Shown here piece by piece: positions 44,914-53,222 of a DNA stretch of 64,000 bases (positions are counted from its first letter, which is position 1; the number at the start of each line of letters is the position of its first letter). A model generated the notes under the pieces. That model was not told the DNA's origin and made no database searches. It saw only the letters and a list, made by a program, of their open reading frames with translations. The stretch is from Prunus persica (taxonomy: Eukaryota; Streptophyta; Magnoliopsida; Rosales; Rosaceae): assembly GCF_000346465.2 (NCBI RefSeq), contig NC_034015.1, positions 20,708,462 to 20,772,461 on the forward strand. The letters run 5' to 3'. The position numbers were made by a program, and so were the translations under genes.

Positions 44914-45957
44914 TCAAGAGGAGCACCTGCGATAATTGGGCCAGTTACTAATACAAGTTTGATCGAGGAAGAGTGGCATCATTGGCCATATTTCAGAGAA
45001 ATATCCTGAGCATCACCAATTGCACTCAAGACACTACCAAATGTGCAATTGTTTGGCTTCGACTTCATAGTTGCTTCCAAGAATGTTTTTAGTGCATCTT
45101 GACACAGCCCGTTCCGAGCATACCCTGAAATCAAAGCATTCCACGATATGATTTCTCTGCAGTTTAACTCCTCAAAAACTTTGATGGAGTCATGAATGGA
45201 ATCAAACTTAGCATACATGGTGATCAAGCTGTTGCAAACATTATGCATTGATAAAAAGCCTGTCTTTATGCAAAACCCATGAATCATTTCGCCTTCCTCC
45301 ACCAACTTCCTAATTGGATATAGCATGGATTAGTCCAACAAATGTAAAATCATTTGGATATACTCAATCCAATCTCATCTCATTAAATAGAGAGATGACA
45401 TCTTCTTCGTCTATTGAAATCATAGTTGTCCAAGACACTACGTTGCGATCATTCATGCACTGCAAGACTAATTTTGCATCTTCAGTAACCTCACATTTTG
45501 AATATGTCGAGATCAATACATTACAAACTGAAACATGACTTCCATATCCTGATTTAATTGTCAAGCCAAGTTCTAAATTCATTTCATGGCCGCAAGCTGA
45601 AACTGCACTAGTAAATGGGACATGATCTAACCCCATCCCTTCTCCCACCATCTCAATAAAGACAAAAATCGCCTCAAGCCCATGATTTCCCTCTTGAGAG
45701 TAACCTGATAGTATTGCATTCCATGAAACCAGATCCTCATTCGCCATTTCATCAAACACATTCCTAGCTTCTATTAACCACCTCTACCTCCAATACATAC
45801 TTACAAAAAGACTTCACCATCTAAACCAGACTTAAATATAAAAGAATGCAGTTGTAATCCAAATAGAAAATCTTCATGATCCGCAAAAAAGCAAGAATCG
45901 TAGTATAAGTCACTGGATAAAAAACAACTCCATTGAAATTCATCCTAAAAGCAAAAA
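44914..45957 (-). pseudogene. PPR gene fragment A (copy of part of the gene at 53223-55565)
   Basis: Corresponds to about 54010-55075, i.e. residues ~162-518 of the intact PPR protein, at high nucleotide identity. It is disabled. A GGA-to-TGA change creates a stop in the LDGVYPNDVTF region (near 45363). A 15-base deletion removes five residues (around GKQIH). A ~14-base deletion near 45801 shifts the frame. It lacks both ends of the gene. Its upstream edge (minus strand) is fused to the glyoxalase-like fragment at about 45957-45962. Confidence 0.93.
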
Positions 45958-45961
45958 AGCA

Positions 45962-46555
45962 ATAGCTCCATCTCCTTCAAATTTTTCTCCACTGTGACCA
46001 TGCTCTCACACTAAAAACAATTCAAATGTATTTATAGTCATTTTCACTTCACAAATATACTGTACACACGTAGAAGATATATATAGAGAAAACTCCTATG
46101 TGGTTATATATATATATATATATAAAAGCATACAAAAAATGAATAAAAGAGCTAGAGAGAGAGAGACCTGGAAAGAAATGTGGTTATCCTTGGGGTTAAT
46201 CTGGGTGATCTTCTTGGGTATCAGGGTCTTCAGATTGGAGAAGATGTATGCCAATGCCATAATTGAATAGCCTATGATTCAAATGTCACAGAATTAACCA
46301 AAAACCAAATTAATACTCAATATTTATAATGTTTCAAAAACAGAGTAAACCAATTCAATAAAAATGAAGGGTGGTTTTTGTTGGTTTTCCAAGTTCTTAA
46401 GAATTATACCATGCACCATTAAAGTCAAAGGAGCCAGAACTCCTAATTGGGAAGAACCCAAGAACACTCTGGTAGAAATCAAGGGATTTCTCAACTGATC
46501 TGCACACCAATGAGATGTGATTCAAGGACTTCAAATGCAGCATGCTTTCTTTCAT
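45962..46555 (-). pseudogene. Truncated glyoxalase/VOC-family gene fragment
   Basis: Three exon remnants read on the minus strand. 46555-46410 gives MKESMLHLKSLNHISLVCRS and onward to the DFNGAW segment. 46271-46168 gives LFNYGIGIHLLQSEDPD and then, after a frameshift, an IPKKITQINPKDNHISFQ-like stretch. 46010-45962 gives CESMVTVEKNLKEMEL. Splice sites between them are intact. The reading matches plant glyoxalase I/VOC small proteins (At1g80160-like), which have one or two VOC metal-binding modules. A two-base loss after EDPD shifts the frame, and the C-terminal third is missing, replaced by PPR fragment A. Confidence 0.85.
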
Positions 46556-47135
46556 CATTTCATAACACTCTATTTCTCAACTTGGAAAATATTACGTGCA
46601 ACAGGCAAATAGAGAGAACTGGATTGAAGGCTACAAATTCGGGTTTAAATTAAATAGAGTTGAGAGGAGAAAATGGCGGAATGATGTATATATATATATA
46701 TGGCATGGGTTTTCTGTTCTTTTCTTCTCTGACAGTCTGACAGGTCAAGTTTCAGATAGTGAGATATCTATTACACGTAGGTTCCACGTTACGTTGGTGA
46801 CTCCATTACTCGTTTCTTCTGCTGACACGTAAGGTCCTTCTGATTCTGAAGACATTTTACTCCAACCAAGTTGCAGTTGCAGAGACGAGGAAACTTCTTA
46901 TTTTGAATGTAATTTTACACAAACCCAGGTCAGACCAAATGTTGGCGAGAGTAAACACACACCCACTAATTAAAAGGGAAGATTATTATCCTTATTCACA
47001 GGTCAAACTAGAGCGACTGATAGACAATAAGCTCATCTCTGATTCTGAAGTATCGTAGAGAATACAAGGCAGAGACCAAGCCATGGCCGGGTCTCCCGTT
47101 GTCTACATTTGGGAAAGAACAAAAAAAGGACACGA
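46556..47135. other. Flanking DNA between glyoxalase fragment and minisatellite
   Basis: Contains a TA-rich run near 46688-46701 and otherwise nothing recognised. The last ~40 bases (CATTTGGGAAAGAAC and a GGAC-rich end) resemble the sequence just before the second minisatellite at 50430-50455, so the composite repeat may begin near 47105. Confidence 0.4.
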
Positions 47136-47371
47136 CCCGCCCTGGCTTCCAAACCCGCCCAGGCCGCCTAGATTCGCTCAGACCGCCTAGGCGCCGCCTA
47201 GATCCGCCTAGACTTCCTAGGCGCCGCTTAGATCCGCCTAGACTGCCTAGGCGCCGCTTAGATCCGCCTAGACTGCCTAGGCGCCGCTTAGATCCGCCCA
47301 TACCACCTAGGGGCTGCCCAGATCCGCCCAGACCTCCCAGGAGCCGCCTAGATCCGCCCAGGCCGCCTAAC
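47136..47371. repeat. 30-bp GC-rich minisatellite, array 1
   Basis: Degenerate tandem units of 30 bases, for example GCCTAGGCGCCGCTTAGATC followed by CGCCTAGACT, repeated about seven times. Each unit contains the near-palindrome CTAGGCGCCGCCTAG. Because 30 is a multiple of three, an open frame runs through it with a ten-residue Arg/Pro-rich repeat. That frame is a by-product, since arrays 2 and 3 show the same unit without conserved flanking frames. Confidence 0.9.
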
Positions 47372-47501
47372 TACGAGTTCGAGTCTCTATCCGTGGGTAC
47401 CATGGCGTCCAATTTACGTATGTTTCTGATTTTGCAATTTTTTTTGTTTGTGATTACATGGAAAACGATTATCAGAGAGTTTCTTCTAAGGATTTTAAGA
47501 T

Positions 47502-47735
47502 TTTATAGCATCAGAGTTGTTATCTTAGTGGAGATTTCAATGGCTGAATGACATTTGATGGTTTTCATAGAGAGAGTCCAATCCAATACAATCAACGCAC
47601 CAACCGAAACTAAAGAAAAAAAAAATCGAAGCTTGAGTTGAGAAAGAGAGGCTCAAGACTGAGTCTTTGAAGCTTGGAAGCGCTTAATGGCTGTGTGTGA
47701 CAGCGAGTGCAAGCTTGGAGTTTGTTTCGAACATA
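47502..47735. repeat. Composite-repeat linker, copy 1
   Basis: Begins TTATAGCATCAGAGTTGTTA, passes through a purine-rich AGAAAGAGAGGCTCAAGACT segment, and ends at GCGAGTGCAAGCTTGGAG. The same order of segments is found at 50651-50893 and 52427-52680. Copy 1 is separated from its minisatellite by about 130 bases that copies 2 and 3 lack. Confidence 0.85.
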
Positions 47736-47743
47736 ATTAAAAC

Positions 47744-47962
47744 GTATAGCCGCGCGGCTATACCTTTAAAATATTCGAATATATCTATATAAATAGTATC
47801 GCCGCCAGCCGTGCGGCTATACCTTTAAAATAATTCGAATATATTTAATGCGTACAGCCGCCCGGCTGTACCGTTAAAATAATATATTTTACGCGTATAG
47901 CCGACCGGCTATACCGTTAAACTATTCGAATATATTTTAATAGTATAGCCGCTCGGCTATAC
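47744..47962. repeat. Hairpin array 1: GTATAGCCG-NN-CGGCTATAC repeats
   Basis: Four clear hairpins at 47744-47763 (centre CG), 47852-47871 (CC), 47895-47914 (AC) and 47943-47962 (CT), plus a degenerate one at about 47795-47822. Arms are nine bases; the central two vary. The hairpin at 47852 has GTACAGCCG and CGGCTGTAC, a matched change in both arms. Spacers are AT-rich and themselves contain ATATTCGAATAT palindromes. Confidence 0.95.
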
Positions 47963-48300
47963 TCTTTAAATATACTATTTTGTCATATTATTTTAAGGTT
48001 TAGGGCTAAAATACCACTTCAGCAAATTGGGCTAGAGTTCTTTCTTCAATTATTTTATTTATATAAGTGATATTGTGGAATGAGAATTTAAATTTTTTCT
48101 GATACCTCCCATTCTAATGATTTACGGCTATTAGCCCATTGCGCAAGAATAAAAAATTGATTTTATTTATGAGAAATAATACCGGTTAAACGCATAAATA
48201 CAACAATAAAAATAGGGATCCGCCAACATTTTGTGGATAAAAGATTGTTTAATTTCATAGTATAAAATTGTTTGTATAAGAATTTACTTTCTAAAATGTA
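47963..48300. repeat. Composite-repeat tail, copy of 48-430
   Basis: Follows directly from the last hairpin with CTTTAAATATACTATTTTGT, then GGTTTAGGGCTAAAAT and onward, in the same order as the sequence after the hairpin at 28-47. Copies 2 and 3 of the composite repeat lack this tail. Confidence 0.85.
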
Positions 48301-49054
48301 CCCAATTACAACTTTTTTCTCATTGCACTTGAGACAACCCTGCTCTTCTGCTTTGAGATACTTCAGTATATTCTTTGCATATGGAAAATTGGATACAAAA
48401 CATTCTATTGAGACAACGAATAGAAGAGTTGAAATAAATTGAAGTTATCAGAGGTCATATGGCATTGATAAATACGAACTATTCTAAATGAGATTTCAAA
48501 CAACGTGTTAGATGAGAAGAAGCATCTCATTCTTACACATACCATACCCATGTGCGCATGAAATTCCTAATGTCAAGAGGGAAGAAAAGTGCAATACCTC
48601 TCTTGTATCTTGCAAGCGTAGGAGATCCAACCTTTCATGAGGATGCTGGTTTGATAAAGCGGCAAGCTGCATCCAATCATACATTAATACCGGCAATCAC
48701 AGCCCACAATATACTCAATTTTAATAAAGAGAAATATAAAGTTACCCAGAAGCTGAAGGTTTGAGTCCTGCTGAAATGGCCCTATATCTTTTTAGGGTAA
48801 TGTACTGTGGAAAGGAAAAACACAAAAGAAGAGCTTCTCTTGGAGGACAAAAGGAAAAAAAACAAAACAAGATAAACAATATACAGGAAAGAGGCATGGA
48901 CTAACAACATTCAAGGGTGCTCAGCATCCCCTATTAACATCTCTAACTAATCAACTGATATGCTAGCTGTAGAATGTACCAATATAAACAAGGCAGAATG
49001 CCCAATTCGTACTAGCACTCATCTTTTATCATCTAAGCGGTCCTTATCCGCTTT
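48301..49054. other. Unassigned DNA between repeat tail and helicase fragment
   Basis: No gene assigned. A 62-codon minus-strand open frame at 48696-48508 (containing MYDWMQLAALSNQHPHERLD) looks more protein-like than its surroundings and might be another captured exon, but I do not recognise the family. Confidence 0.35.
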
Positions 49055-50225
49055 ATATCAAACTCAGGTTCAGTATTGTCCAAGCCATAGTAAGCTGGAT
49101 TAAACATCTGTAGAAAACTATGCTCATGTAAGATTTTGTACAAGCTCGATAAATCAAATACTAAGGACACAAAATAATAAAAACCAAAGGCTTTTAACTT
49201 GTGCCTCCACCACATTTAAGTACAAGAGGATCATTGTCACAGCAGCAATGCAAATGATAGGCGTTCTGAACTTTAACAGCAAAAGAAAGATAGGTGTAGA
49301 GTATTGAAAAAATAAAAAGGAAAATGGTTTATTGATTAGATATAGGAATGCAAGACTTCATCCATTGACTTTATTAGATTTTCTGATATTCAAAACCCCA
49401 AACAACCTGATTCCTAGTATTTGAGGCAAATATTCAGAAAGTAATATGATTTGTTAGGCGCCGGCGGATTGTGATGGACATCTACTCCCATCTTTCTTGT
49501 AGAATCTGAGCAACTGTTGATTATAAAGGGAGAAAAGCATGTAATCTGATTCACATATTTCTGTAGAATCTGAGCAACTGTGGATGATAAAGGGAGAAAA
49601 GCATGTAATCTGATTCACATATTTCTTTCTTTCCATTTTTTATTCTATATAGTCATGTGTGACCAAAACCATCATTTGCAATATATCTGTGATTGATATT
49701 GATAAATCAACATATCTCGTTGTTTTCCCATCATAATATTCTGTTCCCTGCGACGGCAAGAGAATCAACACTTACGTAAATTTGTCCTGAAGAACAGCTG
49801 CTGCAATATACTCCTGCCAGAAACCTTTGTAAATATAGGAACCAAATGAAAAACATACCGCACAAATTTTGCCTTACCTTAATAATGACCAGATGATGAC
49901 CTGGAAGGTTTACACCCCATGCCAATGTGCTTGTACAAATCAATACCTATAATTTAATACATATGCCTAATCAGTATATAGAGTAAGAAAATGATCTTTT
50001 TATATTCTATTTTCCTAATGTGTTTTTCAGGAAAGACTCATGCTTACTGAGGTAAAACAGAAATGCCTGAATCTTGTTCCTCAACCAGAGATCTATCTTT
50101 GTCATTCAGACCGGCATGGTGTAATCCAATGCCAAACTGCAAGGTGTGCCTCAGGTTAAAAAACCATCTGCTGGGCTTCTTCTGGCATACTGAGAAACTG
50201 CCTTGGATGTTCATCTGACGTAACT
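49055..50225 (-). pseudogene. Fragments of a DExH helicase gene (ASCC3/Brr2 type)
   Basis: Three pieces in gene order on the minus strand. About 50225-50050 reads DEHPRQFLSMPEEAQQMV, then, after a frameshift, NLRHTLQFGIGLHHAGLNDK and DRSLVEE. 49946-49878 is a clean exon with splice sites on both sides, encoding VLICTSTLAWGVNLPGHHLV. About 49110-49062 encodes MFNPAYYGLDNTEPE, like the start of the Sec63-type region. These are parts of the helicase core around motifs IV-V of Ski2-like DExH proteins. Most of the gene is absent, and a copied SNU13-flank segment lies between the pieces. Confidence 0.8.
49441..49676. repeat. Second copy of the SNU13 downstream segment
   Basis: Matches 44617-44793 closely. 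The ~60-base part starting TGTAGAATCTGAGCAACTGT is present twice in tandem, which the first copy does not show. It sits within the region of helicase fragments. Confidence 0.9.
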
Positions 50226-50454
50226 TCAATAGCAGAAAAGCACAAGAAAAATCGAATCAACGCAGCAGCCGAAATCGAAGAAAAAAATCCAAGCTTGAGA
50301 GAGAGGCTCAAGACCGAGTATTTGAATTTTGAAGATTGGACTGCGAGTGCAAGCTTCGTGTTCGTTTTTCTGTCTCTTCATTGCACTCGCGCACCACATT
50401 CCTCTGCGAGTGCAAGTTTCGTCTATCTTCATTTGGAAAAAAAGGACGCCCAGA
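50226..50454. repeat. Partial extra linker copy
   Basis: Contains CAACGCAGCAGCCGAAATCG, GAGAGAGGCTCAAGACCGAG and GCGAGTGCAAGCTTCGTGTT in the order seen in the linkers, with deletions and a repeated GCGAGTGCAAG near 50404. It abuts the helicase fragment at about 50225. Confidence 0.7.
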
Positions 50455-50645
50455 CCCCAGGCCCCATAGAACCGCCCAGGCCGCCTAGGCGCCGCCTAGA
50501 ACTGCCCAGGCCGCCTAGGCGCCGGCTTGAAACGCCCAGGCCGCCTAGACGCCGCCTAGAACTTCCCAGGCCGCCTAGGCACCACCTTGAACCTCCCAGG
50601 CCGCCTAGACCTGCCCAGACAGCCTAGATCCGCCCAGGCCACCTA
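50455..50645. repeat. 30-bp GC-rich minisatellite, array 2
   Basis: About six degenerate units of the type CCCAGGCCGCCTAGGCGCCG plus CCTAGAACTG. Same unit length and core as array 1. Confidence 0.9.
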
Positions 50646-50650
50646 ACTCC

Positions 50651-50893
50651 CTTATAGCATCAGAGTTGTTATCTTAGTGGAGATTTCAATAGCTGAATGA
50701 CATTTGATGGTTTTCATAGAGAGAGTCCAATCCAATCCAATCAAACGCAGCAGCCGAAATGAAAGAAAAAAATTCGAAGCTTAAGTTGAGAGAGAGAGAG
50801 GCTCGAGACCGAGTCTTTGAAGCTTGGAAGCGCCTATGGAGAAGTGAAATGGCTGTGACTGCGAGTGCAAGCTTCGTGTTCGTTTTGAATATA
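50651..50893. repeat. Composite-repeat linker, copy 2
   Basis: Starts TTATAGCATCAGAGTTGTTA right after the minisatellite and ends at GCAAGCTTCGTGTTCGTTTT. Very similar to copy 3. Confidence 0.9.
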
Positions 50894-50901
50894 TTTAAAG
50901 C

Positions 50902-50969
50902 GTATAGCCGAGCGGCTATACCTTTAAAATATTCGAATATATTCAAACAGTATAGCCGCACGGTTGCAC
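50902..50969. repeat. Hairpin array 2 (two hairpins)
   Basis: GTATAGCCG-AG-CGGCTATAC at 50902-50921 and a decayed GTATAGCCG-CA-CGGTTGCAC at 50950-50969. The next base begins PPR fragment B. Confidence 0.9.
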
Positions 50970-50970
50970 T

Positions 50971-52148
50971 ATTTCAAAGAAATATCATGAGCATCACCAG
51001 TTGCACTCAAGACACTACCAAATGTGTAATTGTTTGGCTTCGACTCCATAGTTGCTACCAAGAATGTTTTTAGTGCATCTTGAAATCAAAGCATTCCACG
51101 ATATGATTTCTCTGCATTTTAACTCCTCAAAAACTTTGATGGAGTCATGCATGGACTCAAACTTAGCATACATGGTGATCAAGCTGTTGCAAACATCATG
51201 CTCTGATAAAAAGCCAGTCTTTATGCAAAACCCATGAATCATTTCGCCTTCCTCCACCAACTTCCTAATTGATATAGCATGGATTAGTCCAACAAATGTA
51301 ACATCATTTGGATATACCATCCAATCTCATCTCATTAAATAGAGAGATGACATCTTCTTCGTCTATTGAAATCATAGTTGTCCAAGACACTACGTTGCGA
51401 TCATTCATGCACTGCAAGACTAATTTTGCATCTTCAGTAACCTCACATTTTGAATATGTCGAGATCAATACATTACAAACTGAAACATGACTTCCATATC
51501 CTGATTTAATTGTCAAGCCAAGTTCTAAATTCATTTCATGGCCGCAAGCTGAAACTGCACTAGTAAATGGGACATGATCTAACCCCATCCCTTCTCCCAC
51601 CATCTCAATAAAGACAAAAATCGCCTAAAGCCCATGATTTCCCTCTTGAGAGTAACCTGATAGTATTGCATTCCATGAAACCAGATCCTCATTCGCCATT
51701 TCATCAAACACATTCCTAGCTTCTATTAACCACCTCTACCTCCAATACATACTTACAAAAAAACTTCACCATCTAAACCAGACTTAAATATAAAAGAATG
51801 CAGTTGTAATCCAAATAGAAAATCTTAGTATAAGTCACTGGATAAAAAACAACTCCGTTCAAAATTCAACGCACCCTCACTTGTTCGAAACCCCGAAAGA
51901 ATAGTATTCTAAGAAACTATATCAGTATAGCACAGTCTCAAAGATAAGTAAGGGACCATCAAAGAATTTGTTGTACACACTCATCAAAGAATTTGAGACC
52001 GTAGCATAAGAAGCAAACTCAGAAGAAACTGCAAACCCGTGAATTTGGCATCAGGGTTTGGGGGAGAGGCCTTGATAGCAAGGGTAACGGTATTTTCATC
52101 GATGTTATGAGACAAATGTAGTTGAAGTTGCTTACAGAACATGTCAAG
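50971..52148 (-). pseudogene. PPR gene fragment B
   Basis: Corresponds to about 54090-55380 of the intact gene (residues ~62-492). It shares with fragment A the 15-base deletion and the ~14-base frame-shifting deletion, so A and B descend from one already damaged copy. It adds its own lesions: a two-base loss in the LDGVYPN region (about 51316), a ~26-base deletion near 51082, and further deletions near 51827 and 51988. It is bounded on the left by a hairpin and on the right by minisatellite array 3 (junction within TCAAGGGC-CCAGGCC). Confidence 0.92.
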
Positions 52149-52426
52149 GGCCCAGGCCACCTAGGCGCCGCCTAGACCCACTAGAGCCGCCTAGAACAGT
52201 CCAAGCAGCCTAGGCGCCGCCTAGACCCGCCCAGCCGCCTAGGGGCCGCCTAGACCCGCCCAGCCGCCTAGGAGCCGCCTAGATCCGCCCAGGCCGCCTA
52301 GGAGCCGCCTAGATCAGCCCAGGCCGCCTAGGTGCAGCCTAGATCCGCCCAGGCAGCCTAGGTGCAGCCTAGATCCGCCCAGGCAGCCTAGGAGCCGCCT
52401 AAATCAGCCCAGGCACCCTAACTCCC
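52149..52426. repeat. 30-bp GC-rich minisatellite, array 3
   Basis: About nine degenerate units such as GCCGCCTAGGAGCCGCCTAG plus ATCCGCCCAG. It joins PPR fragment B directly on its left. Confidence 0.9.
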
Positions 52427-52680
52427 TTATAGCATCAGAGTTGTTATCTTAGTGGAGATTTCAATAGCTGAATGACATTTGATGGTTTTCGTAGAGAGAG
52501 AGTCCAATCCAATCCAATCAACGGAGCAGCCGAAACGAAAGAAAAAAAATCGAAGCTTGAGTTGAGAGGGAGAGAGAGAGAGGCTCAAGACCGAGTCTAT
52601 GAAGCTTGGAAGTGCTCATGGAGAAGTGAAATGGCTGTGACTGCGAGGGCAAGCTTCACGTTCGTTTTGGAATATATTTA
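52427..52680. repeat. Composite-repeat linker, copy 3
   Basis: Starts at TTATAGCATCAGAGTTGTTA and ends before the first hairpin of array 3. Differs from copy 2 at only scattered bases. Confidence 0.9.
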
Positions 52681-52684
52681 ACGT

Positions 52685-52885
52685 GTATAGCCGCTCGGCT
52701 ATACCTTAAAATATTCGAATACATTCAAACAGTATAGCCGAACGGCTATACCTTCAAAATAATATATTTAAATAGTATAGTCGAACGGCTATACCATTAA
52801 AATATTCGAATATATTCGAGGAGTATAGCCGCTCGGCTATACCATCAAAATAATATATGTAAATAGTATAGCCGCTCGGCTATAT
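52685..52885. repeat. Hairpin array 3 (five hairpins)
   Basis: Hairpins at 52685-52704 (centre CT), 52732-52751 (AA), 52775-52794 (AA, one arm mismatch), 52823-52842 (CT) and 52866-52885 (CT, last base changed). Start-to-start spacing is 43-48 bases. Spacers again contain AATATTCGAATA. Confidence 0.95.
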
Positions 52886-53222
52886 TGAACTTGCATTTTG
52901 CTCTATTATTGCTTTGTCTTCTGGTTGTTTCCATGACTCACCAGATCTCGATGGTTAATTTTCACTCGTTTATATGACCGTTTTGTATATGCAACCTTTC
53001 TTTTTTCTTTTTATTATGAACGTTAAACAAGAAGATTATAGGTGGTGCCTAGGCAAAGGGAACCCATACATGACCTTTTGTTATCGTTCACATCAAAACT
53101 TCATTTGTATGTTACCTCAAGATGAATTTCCTTTTTTTATTTTTATTTTTAGAAATTTGGCTACAGAACTTCATAACAATCATGAGTTACTTTTGAAGTT
53201 TTACATGTACAGATTCAAGCCT
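52886..53222. other. DNA downstream of the PPR gene
   Basis: AT-rich; probably includes the 3' UTR of the minus-strand PPR gene. Nothing else recognised. Confidence 0.4.

Noticed and set aside
44979..45759. PPR-like open frames as a separate functional gene
   Set aside because: They are fragment A of the gene at 53223-55565, with a stop, a frame-shifting deletion and both ends missing.
47099..47551. 150-codon open frame with a ten-residue Arg/Pro/Leu/Asp repeat
   Set aside because: It is the translation of the 30-bp minisatellite; the period is a multiple of three so a frame stays open. Arrays 2 and 3 do not preserve a common start, end or flanking frame.
47744..47962. CRISPR-like pattern of short palindromic repeats with regular spacing
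   Set aside because: The window is plant nuclear DNA, the spacers resemble one another, and the repeats drift. This is a tandem satellite within a dispersed repeat.
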